Shown here one piece after another: positions 42,638 through 50,089 of a stretch of DNA of 64,000 nt (its first letter is position 1; each line of letters opens with the position of its first letter). Origin of the DNA: Haloarcula nitratireducens. GTDB lineage: Archaea; Halobacteriota; Halobacteria; Halobacteriales; Haloarculaceae. Under the pieces are notes generated by a model, which was given only the letters and a program-made list of their open reading frames with translations, was not told where the DNA came from and did no database searches. Location: NCBI RefSeq assembly GCF_019599505.1, contig NZ_RKLT01000001.1, forward strand, positions 620,001-684,000, in the 5' to 3' direction. The translations under genes were made by a program, and so were the position numbers.

Positions 42638-43648
42638 CTAGCGCCCGCCGAAACAGGACTGCGCGCCGCTCGCGGTCTGAATCGACTGGACGAGCCACGG
42701 TCGGAACTCGACGTCGCCGATGGCCGCGCTTCGCTCGTCGGCCATCGGTCCCTTATCCGCGGCGCGGTTCGTCCCGACCTGTCGCGGCCCGTCGCGCATC
42801 CCCCAGTAGTTACAGGACGCCGTGACCGTCGCGTCGGCCGCGTTCTCGACGCCGACGACGGTCAGCAAGTCGTTCGTCTCGACGGCGAGGCCGTCCGCTC
42901 CCCGGTCTACCGCGATCGCCGCGCCGACGAAATCACTCGCCGTGATTCCCTCGAAGACGTTGCCTCGGACGACGACGTCGCTCGTCCCGCCGCGGACGGC
43001 GAGTCCCTCTGCGGTCGCGCCCGCGCCCTCGGCCGCGAGGTCGGTCAGCTCGTTGTCCGCCACCGTCACCGACTCGACGTCGCCGTCCAGCAGGACGCCG
43101 ACCGTCTCGATCTCGGCGACCGGGCCGATGGCGGTCACACGATTGTCGCGAAGCGTGACGTCGGCGAGGCCGCCGGCCACGCGGACGCCGCGCGCGCCGT
43201 CCGGGTTCGTGATCTCGAAGCCCTCCACCGTGACGCCGTCGGCGGTCACGTCGACCACCGGGTCGGTCGCCGCGTCGCCGCCGCTGAGGGTCACGGCCCC
43301 CCGTTCGGTCGGAGCGAGCGTCACGCCGTCGACCGAGAGGGTGACCGTCCCCGCGTAGGTACCCGGAGCGACACAGAGCGCGTCGCCGGTCTCGGCGGCG
43401 TCGACGGCGGCCTGAATCGTCTCGTAGTCGCCCCCGCCGCTCGCGTCGACCGTCGCGTCACAGCCAGACTGGATTTCGGTGGTCGACTCGTTCGTCTGCG
43501 CGAGGGCCGCTTCGTCCGCCGGCCGGTCGAGCGCTTCCTCGTCGTCGGAAATCGCTGCTTCACCCAGTGCACCGCCGGCCGCTGTCAGTCCCCCCGCGAC
43601 GGCCCCGTACTTGAGGACGGTCCGCCGTGAGAGCTGTCTCTCGCCCAT
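42638..43648 (-). CDS. Tat-exported beta-helix (NosD-like) protein
   Basis: 336-residue secreted protein. Tat signal: LSRRTVLKYGAVAGG (about residues 6-20). A Ser/Thr/Asp linker precedes a parallel beta-helix from about residue 65. It shows DYETIQAAVDAAETGDALCV (the entry motif of pectin-lyase-like folds), APGTYAGTVTL, VTVEGFEITNPDG and VTVADNELTDL repeats. The end cap ASCNYWGMRDGPRQVG is shared with the gene at 33947. The mature protein ends with a short Cys-containing tail. Its role at the cell surface is unknown. Confidence 0.83.
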   Translation of the reverse strand: MGERQLSRRTVLKYGAVAGGLTAAGGALGEAAISDDEEALDRPADEAALAQTNESTTEIQSGCDATVDASGGGDYETIQAAVDAAETGDALCVAPGTYAGTVTLSVDGVTLAPTERGAVTLSGGDAATDPVVDVTADGVTVEGFEITNPDGARGVRVAGGLADVTLRDNRVTAIGPVAEIETVGVLLDGDVESVTVADNELTDLAAEGAGATAEGLAVRGGTSDVVVRGNVFEGITASDFVGAAIAVDRGADGLAVETNDLLTVVGVENAADATVTASCNYWGMRDGPRQVGTNRAADKGPMADERSAAIGDVEFRPWLVQSIQTASGAQSCFGGR

Positions 43649-43875
43649 AGTCGTCCGAACCGTCGAGCCAAAGATGGATTAGTATGGACCGGTTTCCCCG
43701 CGCCGACCGTCGAAGACGGCGCATACCGTTCGCATCAGGCGCTCTCTGAACCCGCCGCAGGACTGGCGATCCGGAACCCGACGGCGGAAGGGAGTCTCTA
43801 CGCCGGCGTTCTCGACCGTACTGGCACCGTCCCGCAGTCACAACCGGTAAGCCGTCGTTCGTCGTGTCTGCTCGT

Positions 43876-44532
43876 ATGGAAGACCGCTCCCGGGCCGGCG
43901 TCCGCCGGACCTACGAGCGCATCGGCGACCACTTCTCGAAGACGCGGGAGTACGCCTGGCCCGAGGTCGAGTCGTTCGTCGCCGACGCCCCGTCCGCCGA
44001 AACCGCGCTCGATCTCGGCTGTGGCAACGGCCGTCACGCCGAACTGCTGGCCGGCGTCGCCGACCGCGTGATCGCCCTCGACGCGAGCCGCGCCCTGCTT
44101 TCCGAAGCCCGCGCCCGCGTCGGCCCGCGCGTCTCGCTCGTCCAGGGTGACGCGACGACTCTCCCGCTTCGGGATGGGACCGTCGACCTCGCCGTCTACG
44201 TCGCGACGCTGCATCACCTCCCGACGGCCGCCGACCGCCGCGCCAGCCTCGACGAGCTCGCCCGCGTCCTCGCGCCCGACGGTCGCGCCCTCGTTAGCGC
44301 GTGGAGCACCGCCCACGACCGCTTCGACGCAAGCGCGGACGCCGAGGAGGGGTTCGACACCACCGTCGACTGGACGCTCCCCGGCGGCGAGACGGTCCCG
44401 CGCTTCTATCACATCTACGCGCCCGCGGAGTTCGAACGCGCCGTCGAAGCCAGTGGGCTCGAACTGCACTCGCTGGAACTCTCGAGTGGCAACTGCTACG
44501 CGGTCGTCGGTCCCGAAGGGAAAGTGCCTTAA
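43876..44532 (+). CDS. Class I SAM methyltransferase, Trm9/tRNA-wobble-like
   Basis: 218-residue methyltransferase. TYERIGDHFSKTREYAWPEVESF near the start and TALDLGCGNGRHAELL (SAM motif I) closely follow the Trm9/ABH8 pattern. Those enzymes methylate carboxymethyluridine at the tRNA wobble position. DGTVDLAVYVATLHHLPT is motif IV. The C-terminal YHIYAPAEFERAVEASGLEL is also typical. Assignment to tRNA modification is by family resemblance; small-molecule methyltransferases share much of this fold. It lies 125 bases ahead of tRNA-Gly. Confidence 0.8.
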   Translation: MEDRSRAGVRRTYERIGDHFSKTREYAWPEVESFVADAPSAETALDLGCGNGRHAELLAGVADRVIALDASRALLSEARARVGPRVSLVQGDATTLPLRDGTVDLAVYVATLHHLPTAADRRASLDELARVLAPDGRALVSAWSTAHDRFDASADAEEGFDTTVDWTLPGGETVPRFYHIYAPAEFERAVEASGLELHSLELSSGNCYAVVGPEGKVP

Positions 44533-44657
44533 TCACCTTCCGTCTATGACCGAGTACGTTCGCTCGGTGTCGGAAGACGCCTCGATCGAAACGAGCGGCG
44601 GTGGTGAGCGAATCCATCGGATTTGCGAGCCTCGCCGCGCGTGAGCAAAGCGAACGC

Positions 44658-44728
44658 GCGGCGGTGGTCTAGTGGTAGGACCTGAGCCTTCCAAGCTCAT
44701 GGCCCGGGTTCAAATCCCGGCCGCCGCA
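44658..44728 (+). tRNA. tRNA-Gly (anticodon TCC)
   Basis: 71 bases. The acceptor GCGGCGG pairs with CCGCCGC. The anticodon stem GAGC/GCTC encloses CTTCCAA, giving anticodon TCC. The TpsiC arm is CCGGG-TTCAAAT-CCCGG and the discriminator base is A. No CCA is encoded and no intron is visible. Confidence 0.95.
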
Positions 44729-44768
44729 CTTCTCGACGCGAGCAACTTCGCGAGCGTCGAGTGTGTAA

Positions 44769-44784
44769 GCGGCCGGGATTTGAA
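44769..44784 (-). repeat. Inverted copy of the tRNA-Gly TpsiC/acceptor segment
   Basis: A 16-base exact match to the minus strand of the tRNA 3' part (TTCAAATCCCGGCCGC when read in reverse). It lies 41 bases past the tRNA. Confidence 0.7.
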
Positions 44785-44846
44785 GCCTATCAGTCGCGCG
44801 CAGCGAACGGCGTAGCCGTGAGCGGTGAGCGAGCACGTCCGAGTTC

Positions 44847-44868
44847 GGTTCAAATCCCGGCCGCCGCA
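44847..44868 (+). repeat. Exact 22-base copy of the tRNA-Gly 3' end
   Basis: Identical to 44707-44728, covering the TpsiC loop, 3' acceptor strand and discriminator base. It begins 118 bases after the tRNA ends. The sequence between is not tRNA-like apart from the inverted copy. This is the layout left by a tRNA-targeted integration or by local duplication. Confidence 0.85.
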
Positions 44869-44906
44869 TTTTGCTGCGAACGAATCGTGAGCAGCGAATG
44901 CTGTAT

Positions 44907-45179
44907 ATGGGGATTTCCGTAGAGGTGAACACCGGTCTCGACGTGGAACTCGACGGCGCGGCCGGCGTCTGGCGCTACGAAGCACCGAGCGCGGGCAGCG
45001 ATCGGACCGTGACCCGCCGTTTCGTCGTCTTCGGCGCGTCGCCCGCGAGCGAAGATGGTGGCGGCGAGTTACCGACCGACGGCGGCGACTCAGTAGACGC
45101 GGCGGCTGAAGTCGGGTGGTTCACGGAACTGCCGGAGGATGCCGAGGCAGTGCCGGGCACCGATCGGTTCTTCGAGTGA
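44907..45179 (+). CDS. Small acidic haloarchaeal protein, unknown function
   Basis: 90-residue cytosolic protein beginning MGISVEVNTGLDVELDGAAGVWRYEAPS, a start that looks conserved and beta-rich. TRRFVVFGASP and an acidic Gly/Asp linker follow, then EVGWFTELPEDAEAVPGTDRFFE. No domain is recognised. It lies 38 bases after the tRNA-Gly 3'-end copy. An ATG three codons earlier (44898) is an alternative start. Confidence 0.6.
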   Translation: MGISVEVNTGLDVELDGAAGVWRYEAPSAGSDRTVTRRFVVFGASPASEDGGGELPTDGGDSVDAAAEVGWFTELPEDAEAVPGTDRFFE

Positions 45180-45217
45180 GGGAGATACACCAGAGGAGAG
45201 AACGAGAGGAGACGAGA

Positions 45218-45613
45218 TCAGGGTTCGACGGACTCCCAGACGTCCGAAGTGATCGTCGCGTTCGGATTGTCGGGGAGCGAGATAGTCAATTCCTCGCCGC
45301 TCTCGACGCTGACGAGGTCGGCTCGATTGGCGTCCGCGTGGTCCCGTGCGGGGTACGTGAACGGTCGGTCCCGCTCCGGGAGCCCGGCGATGCGGGGACA
45401 CTCCGCCGGGGCGGGCACGTCGTCGGAGCGTGGGGTCGTCTGTGAGCGACCGCGGCGGTTGCGGTCGAACCACGCGCGAACTCGACCGGAGAGGTGACCG
45501 ATGGCCGTCCGAGTCCGCGCCCACGCCCGGCCGACGAGTGAGGAGTCGTCACCCTCCTCGCGGGCGGTGCCGGGCGGATCACCCCGCTGCTTGTCTATGG
45601 GTGTGAGACTCAT
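45218..45613 (-). CDS. Haloarchaeal hypothetical protein with acidic C-terminal domain
   Basis: 131-residue protein. The N-terminal half is Arg/Asp-rich with a helix around VGRAWARTRTAIGHLSGRVRAWF. The C-terminal half contains ECPRIAGLPERDRPFTYPARDHADANRADLVSV and ends ITSDVWESVEP. No family or function is apparent. The composition is haloarchaeal and the coding stretch is supported by its acidic end. It converges with the small gene at 44907. Confidence 0.55.
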   Translation of the reverse strand: MSLTPIDKQRGDPPGTAREEGDDSSLVGRAWARTRTAIGHLSGRVRAWFDRNRRGRSQTTPRSDDVPAPAECPRIAGLPERDRPFTYPARDHADANRADLVSVESGEELTISLPDNPNATITSDVWESVEP

Positions 45614-45670
45614 ACGCAGGGATAAGTTTCGGGGCTACAAAACGGTTGTGTCGCTCACAGATCCGACCGA

Positions 45671-46483
45671 CTAGAGTTCGATTCGTTCGACGATCTGGTT
45701 GCCGTCCTCGCGGGTGTTGAGCGCGACGATGCGAACGTGGCTTTCGAGCCCGGAGTCGGTCAGTTTCGCCTTCAGGAGGTTGTCGACCTGATAGACGCCG
45801 GCGGCGTTGTTCATCTCGATCTCGACGAGAACCGGATAGTCGTCGCCGTTGCTGAGCGTCACCGTCTCGATGGCCTGACTGGAGACGGTGTTGATGCCGC
45901 GCCCGCCGCGCTCGTAGGGGATGCGAGAGCGCCCGCGCTCCATGTCCAGCGCGTCGGCGACCCTGACGACGCCGGCTTCGAGCGTCAGCGGTTGCTCCTC
46001 CGTATGGTGACAGAGGATCGCGTGGAGCACTTCGCCCTTTACCCGAACCAGGTCGCCCACGTCGTAGAACTCGGGGAGGATCTTATCGAGGAGGTCCGCC
46101 GCGAGCGGGATCGAGTAGTAGGGGTGGTCGTCCCGGTGAACGACGTGCCCGATGTCGTGCAGCGTCGAGGCGAGCGCGACGATGACCGCTTCGTCGGCCT
46201 CGTCGAGTCCCTGATCGCCGGCCCCGTTGAACTCGACGTCGCCCGCCTTCAACAGGTCGTACAGACACATCGCTCGGTGGCGGACGATGCTGATGTGTTT
46301 CGCCCCGTGGTCGTTGTAGCGCTTGCGCTTGACCGGGTTGACGTTCTGGGCTTCGAGATACGCCTGTACCTCCTCGTCGGCCGCGAGCGCGTCGAGGACG
46401 TCGTTGACTCGCTCGTCGGGAAAGGCGTGTTCGGCGTTAGGTTCGTAGATGCGACCGCGGGTGTCTGCTTCTCGCTCGCTCAT
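45671..46483 (-). CDS. HD-domain phosphohydrolase
   Basis: 270-residue cytosolic metal-dependent phosphohydrolase. HD residues are visible in YNDHGAKHISIVRHRAMCLYDLL and ALASTLHDIGHVVHRDDHPYYS (the HD pair), with HAILCHHTEE after them. The C-terminal 80 residues (INTVSSQAIETVTLSNGDDYPVLVEIEM) form an extra beta domain common to the haloarchaeal family. Nucleotide or cyclic-nucleotide hydrolysis is likely; the substrate is not evident. ATG 46483 is used because upstream in-frame sequence is antisense to the peroxiredoxin gene region and not protein-like. Confidence 0.87.
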   Translation of the reverse strand: MSEREADTRGRIYEPNAEHAFPDERVNDVLDALAADEEVQAYLEAQNVNPVKRKRYNDHGAKHISIVRHRAMCLYDLLKAGDVEFNGAGDQGLDEADEAVIVALASTLHDIGHVVHRDDHPYYSIPLAADLLDKILPEFYDVGDLVRVKGEVLHAILCHHTEEQPLTLEAGVVRVADALDMERGRSRIPYERGGRGINTVSSQAIETVTLSNGDDYPVLVEIEMNNAAGVYQVDNLLKAKLTDSGLESHVRIVALNTREDGNQIVERIEL

Positions 46484-46529
46484 AGCTATTGTACGCGGTG
46501 CCAGTGAGAAAAACCCACGCCTGAATCCC

Positions 46530-47003
46530 TCAGGCCGCTCGGGCGGCTTCGAGCACCTCGTCGTAGTTGGGTTCGACGCCGGGGTCGTCGCTGACCCACT
46601 CGTAGGTAAGGACGCCGTCCTCGTCGACGACGAACACCGACCGCTTGGCGAGGTCGTGGACGCCAAGCGCCGCGAAGTCCATCGAGACCTCGTAGGAGTC
46701 GATGATCTCCCGGTCGTTGTCGCTTATCAGGTCGAAGGTGAGCCCGGTGTCGTCGCGGAAGGCGTTCTGAGCGAACGGCGTGTCGATGCTGACGCCGTAG
46801 AGCGTCGCGCCGGCGTCGGCCAGTTCGCCCAGTTTGTCGTCGAAGGTCTCCATCTCGTCGCTGCAGACGCTCGTGAACGCGCCCGGGAAGAAGGCGAGGA
46901 CGACCGGGCCGTCGTCGACGGCGTCGGACAGCGTGACCTCGTCTACGTCGCCGTTTGCGAGCGGTGCGGTAAAGTCCGGAGCTTCGTCGCCGACAGAGAC
47001 CAT
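46530..47003 (-). CDS. Peroxiredoxin (AhpE/BCP-like, 1-Cys)
   Basis: 157-residue thiol peroxidase that reduces H2O2 and organic peroxides. It has VGDEAPDFTAP at the start and FFPGAFTSVCSDEM with the peroxidatic Cys47. The protein has no other cysteine, so it is a 1-Cys enzyme needing an external thiol such as gamma-glutamylcysteine. A conserved Arg lies in HDLAKRSVFVVDEDG. The start at 47003 fits other family members. It is divergent from the gene at 47208. The 47004-47207 gap holds a 9-bp inverted repeat (47095-47103/47122-47130). Confidence 0.92.
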   Translation of the reverse strand: MVSVGDEAPDFTAPLANGDVDEVTLSDAVDDGPVVLAFFPGAFTSVCSDEMETFDDKLGELADAGATLYGVSIDTPFAQNAFRDDTGLTFDLISDNDREIIDSYEVSMDFAALGVHDLAKRSVFVVDEDGVLTYEWVSDDPGVEPNYDEVLEAARAA

Positions 47004-47207
47004 ACCCGGCCTATCGGGTGACGATTCAAATCCCTTGTGACCGATGCGGTCCGCCAGCGTTCGAACTATCTCGCGATAGACCGCGGTTCGTCGACGAGAG
47101 TGACGACGCCGTCGTTCGGTATCACTCTCGACTACTTCGGCGACGACTCGTCGTGAACGGTCGCGTCGGGAAGCCCGTTTAAGTGATCCGCGCCCGTTCG
47201 GACAGAT

Positions 47208-47444
47208 ATGCCCGACACGATGGAAGTTCACGACGGGACTGAGGTGACCGTCGCCCACGTCGACTCGCTGGCGAACGGCGGCGCGCGCTTCGACATCACC
47301 GCCGACGACGGACGGAAGTGGCGCATCGACCTGACGCGCGACGGTGAGACGGAAGTCGTGACGACCTGGCGCGACGGAACGCTCGCCGATCTCGACGTGC
47401 CCCCCTGGCTCGACGACGTGACTGCCCGACTGATACAGCAGTGA
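47208..47444 (+). CDS. Small haloarchaeal protein of unknown function
   Basis: 78-residue acidic protein: VHDGTEVTVAHVDSLANGGARFDITADDGRKWRIDLTRD, then a short helix DVPPWLDDVTARLIQQ. It looks like one small beta domain with a C-terminal helix. No family was assigned. GTTTAAGTG at 47177-47185 lies about 25-30 bases upstream, supporting a leaderless start at 47208. An ATG four codons later is possible. Confidence 0.6.
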   Translation: MPDTMEVHDGTEVTVAHVDSLANGGARFDITADDGRKWRIDLTRDGETEVVTTWRDGTLADLDVPPWLDDVTARLIQQ

Positions 47445-47560
47445 GTTCTCCCGTTACGAGCTGTGACAGTCCGTAACACACCAGATTCGGATCAGCTTGT
47501 TTCCCAAACAGTGGAAAAAGCCTATAAGGCGGCTCGACGGGGCGCTGTTGAGCAAAAAGG

Positions 47561-47568
47561 TTATAATA
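47561..47568 (+). promoter_or_regulatory. TATA box of tatA
   Basis: TTATAATA, about 25-30 bases before ATG 47593. A leaderless transcript is expected. Confidence 0.65.
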
Positions 47569-47592
47569 GCAACCACGTAAAATTTGGACACA

Positions 47593-47913
47593 ATGTCAGG
47601 GACATTCGTACCGCTATTCCCGGGGTTCCCGGGCGGGATGGAGATGATGGTCATCCTCCTCATCGCCGTCCTGCTGTTCGGCGCAAACAAGATTCCGAAA
47701 CTCGCTCGCTCGACGGGCGAGGCGATGGGTGAGTTCCAGAAAGGCCGCGAAGAAGTCGAGCAAGAGCTCGAAGAGATGCGCGACGGCGTCTCACCCGAAT
47801 CGGAGGAGACCGGCGCCACCACGGAGACGACCACCGAAACGTCGGCCACCGAGACGAGCACCGACACCGCCACCTCGACGTCCGAGGAGACGGCGACCGA
47901 AACGAACAACTGA
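47593..47913 (+). CDS. tatA: Twin-arginine translocase subunit TatA/E
   Basis: 106-residue component of the Tat pore, which exports folded proteins; in haloarchaea this is the main export route. One N-terminal membrane helix (about residues 10-35, MEMMVILLIAVLLFGANKIPKL) with the FG hinge is followed by an amphipathic helix (ARSTGEAMGEFQKGREE). The acidic Thr/Glu-rich tail is typical of haloarchaea. ATG 47593 is placed by the TATA spacing. No tatC is adjacent. Many products in this window (10662, 13404, 33947 and others) would use it. Confidence 0.93.
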   Translation: MSGTFVPLFPGFPGGMEMMVILLIAVLLFGANKIPKLARSTGEAMGEFQKGREEVEQELEEMRDGVSPESEETGATTETTTETSATETSTDTATSTSEETATETNN

Positions 47914-47978
47914 CTCTCGCTTCTTCCGCTTTTCGCGCGAACGAAAGCGTTTTTCAGTAGTCCCGTGACCCTCCGGCA

Positions 47979-48052
47979 GGGCGTGTGGCCTAGTGGACGA
48001 GGGCGAGGGGTTCCTAACCCCTAGAGCGCGGGTTCGAATCCCGCCACGCCCG
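47979..48052 (+). tRNA. tRNA-Arg (anticodon CCT)
   Basis: 74 bases. The acceptor GGGCGTG pairs with CACGCCC. The anticodon stem AGGGG/CCCCT encloses TTCCTAA, giving anticodon CCT. The TpsiC arm is GCGGG-TTCGAAT-CCCGC and the discriminator is G. No CCA or intron is visible. Confidence 0.95.
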
Positions 48053-48145
48053 TTCTGCGAGGAGCGGACGCGACGAGCGAACGGGAACGGAGTTCGAACC
48101 CTGCAAGTCGCAGCGCCGAACGCAGTGAGGCGACCGTCTTGCTCC

Positions 48146-48167
48146 GGTTCGAATCCCGCCACGCCCG
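48146..48167 (+). repeat. Exact 22-base copy of the tRNA-Arg 3' end
   Basis: Identical to 48031-48052, from the end of the TpsiC stem through the discriminator base. It begins 94 bases after the tRNA gene. Confidence 0.85.
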
Positions 48168-48228
48168 CTCACTCGCTTCGCTCGTTCGCGACCGTGACGA
48201 CCCTCGCGGAATCTTCGATTCCGCTCAG

Positions 48229-48242
48229 TCCCGCCACGGCCG
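48229..48242 (+). repeat. Partial further copy of the tRNA-Arg 3' end
   Basis: TCCCGCCACGGCCG differs from the tRNA end by one inserted or changed base. It is a third, shorter echo. Confidence 0.45.
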
Positions 48243-48672
48243 TTCGCTCTCGAAGTTTTCGACATCTCGTCAGACGGTGGCGAGCTTTCGGGATTCCATA
48301 TTTAAGCCATAGCTCGGTCCGAGCTGCGGTTCGAACCCGGAGCGGGTTGGGGTGGCGAGCCATCACGCGGTTCGAGGACCTTCTTCCGTACCGAGATAAT
48401 AAATCCGGTCGCCGAGGGGGATCGACTGTCTTCCTATCCGCGCGAGTGTCCTCATTCGCCGAGATATCCACCTCATCACGGGAAACTGGATGTAGTTAGC
48501 TGCACCAAATCGAGCAGCGACCGCCTGATCTCGGATTTGAACACGCTGATGCACTGGGAGCTACCTCTCGACGGAATCTGTGGGCCTTTCAGATCGGGAG
48601 CTCTCCCGTGTCGCAGTCCGCTACGTTCCGTTTACTGTAGGGGTGGTAGACGATGTCAACCGCTCAGTTACT

Positions 48673-49908
48673 TTATTCGACGAGGCCAACGTTCTCGAAC
48701 TCGAACCGGGCCCCGCCAGCTATATTCTCGGTCAGCGTACACGTCCAGCCGTACACGTCCACCAGTTCCCGCACGAACGCTAACCCCAACCCGGTTCCTC
48801 CTTCCTTAGCAGCCGTCGTGAAGCCAATATCGAACACATCGTCTCGATTCTCTGTTGGAATCCCTATTCCATCGTCTGCGACGTAGAATCCGGTCGGGTG
48901 GTTCCCGATCGTGACGGTCACGTCACCCCCGCCGTGCTCGACTGCGTTCTCGAACAGGTTCTCGAGAAGATGCCGAACGTGCGTGTCTGCAGCCCGTAGA
49001 ACACGGTCGGTGTCTACCTCTAGCGTCGCACCTGGAGCGTTCATGCGCGACCACACCTCGCGGGCGACGTCCGCAAGAACAACTGTACCGTTCGCGCAGA
49101 CTTCGTCACGACCGCGGGCCAGTATCAGTAGGACGTCAATTATATCGTCGATACGGTCGAACGCCTCTCGAACGTGCGTTGCGGCGTCCGTCTCCGGATC
49201 CTCCGAGAGCTGCTGGCTGTACATCTGGCCGACGGTGAGGGGATTGCGGAGTTCGTGGGCCAGCATGCTCGCGAACGCGTCCAAGCGTTCGTTTTGCGCC
49301 TCCAGTTCGGCTTCACGTTTTCGTCGTCGAATCTCGGTGAACAGGATATTGGCGACGCTCTGGACGAACTCCACATCCTCGTCGGTGTAGGTTTCGGGGG
49401 TCGTGCTGTGGACGCCCAGAATCCCCCATGGATCGTCAGGCGTTCCAACGATAGTGCTGATACCGCTTTTCACGTCGTGGGACGTGAGTAACTCCGGCCC
49501 AGTGAACCGATCTTCGGCCGGCAGGTCGGTGACGACCACGGGCTCTTCCTCGAGGAGGGTGTACCCCGCTTGTGAGTTCTCTTCGGTCTCGACCGTCGCC
49601 GTCCCGACAAGGCCATCGTGCCACCCCACGCCGTTCCGAAGTAGCAACTCGTCATCGGCCGGCCGAAGTTCCAAGATCTTGCAGTAGTCGTGATCGAGTG
49701 TGTTTGCCACACGTTCAACCGTTTCGTCAAATAAGTCGTCGAGTGGGTAGTTGTCTAGCGCTGATTGGGCGATCTCCGCTAATACGTGTTGCTGGGTCGA
49801 GTTCGAGCCCCTCTCGCCGGCGCAGGCTACTGGATTAATCTGATTCTCACGTGGGAATAGATTATGGAGGACGGCAGTGATTCGATTCTGAGGCGTAGAA
49901 AAGTACAT
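48673..49908 (-). CDS. GAF-HisKA-HATPase sensor histidine kinase
   Basis: 411-residue soluble kinase. After a variable N-terminus, a GAF domain (about 50-205; DYCKILELRPADDELLLR, GILGVHSTTPETYTDEDVEFV) is followed by HisKA with MLAHELRNPLTV. The HATPase part has the N-box NLFENAVEHGG, DDGIGIPTENRDDVF and GTGLGLAFV. All catalytic motifs are intact, and the end GGARFEFENV is like the neighbouring kinase. ATG 49908 is chosen over an in-frame ATG at 49932. It is divergent from the MEDS kinase at 50090. The response regulator is not adjacent. Confidence 0.87.
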   Translation of the reverse strand: MYFSTPQNRITAVLHNLFPRENQINPVACAGERGSNSTQQHVLAEIAQSALDNYPLDDLFDETVERVANTLDHDYCKILELRPADDELLLRNGVGWHDGLVGTATVETEENSQAGYTLLEEEPVVVTDLPAEDRFTGPELLTSHDVKSGISTIVGTPDDPWGILGVHSTTPETYTDEDVEFVQSVANILFTEIRRRKREAELEAQNERLDAFASMLAHELRNPLTVGQMYSQQLSEDPETDAATHVREAFDRIDDIIDVLLILARGRDEVCANGTVVLADVAREVWSRMNAPGATLEVDTDRVLRAADTHVRHLLENLFENAVEHGGGDVTVTIGNHPTGFYVADDGIGIPTENRDDVFDIGFTTAAKEGGTGLGLAFVRELVDVYGWTCTLTENIAGGARFEFENVGLVE

Positions 49909-50089
49909 ACTGATACTTCGTAGACGGCCCACTGAGAAAGTGTTTTTGGCGGCTTAGTAACTTACCATTGGTAGCGAGTTCCGTCCCGTTTGCCCTAAAA
50001 CTGCTACGTAACTATTACGTATCTCGACTGCAACTTCAACATCGCTTGAAGATTGTGAGCGGTCTTTCGACCTCTGTTAGTGAGCAAGT

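Larger units (their letters stand above)
48053..48672. other. 620-base gene-free region after tRNA-Arg
   Basis: It contains two copies of the tRNA-Arg 3' end (listed separately) and further TpsiC-like fragments near 48330-48345 and 48530-48545. No open frame of haloarchaeal composition is present. The 3' end of the histidine kinase gene marks the right border. Confidence 0.45.

Noticed and set aside
44669..44985. Short frames reading through tRNA-Gly and its copies
   Set aside because: These are translations of tRNA sequence, a frequent annotation artefact. The repeats are explained by the tRNA 3'-end copies.
47791..48265. Frames crossing tRNA-Arg and its copies on the minus strand
   Set aside because: Same artefact; tRNA structure accounts for the sequence.
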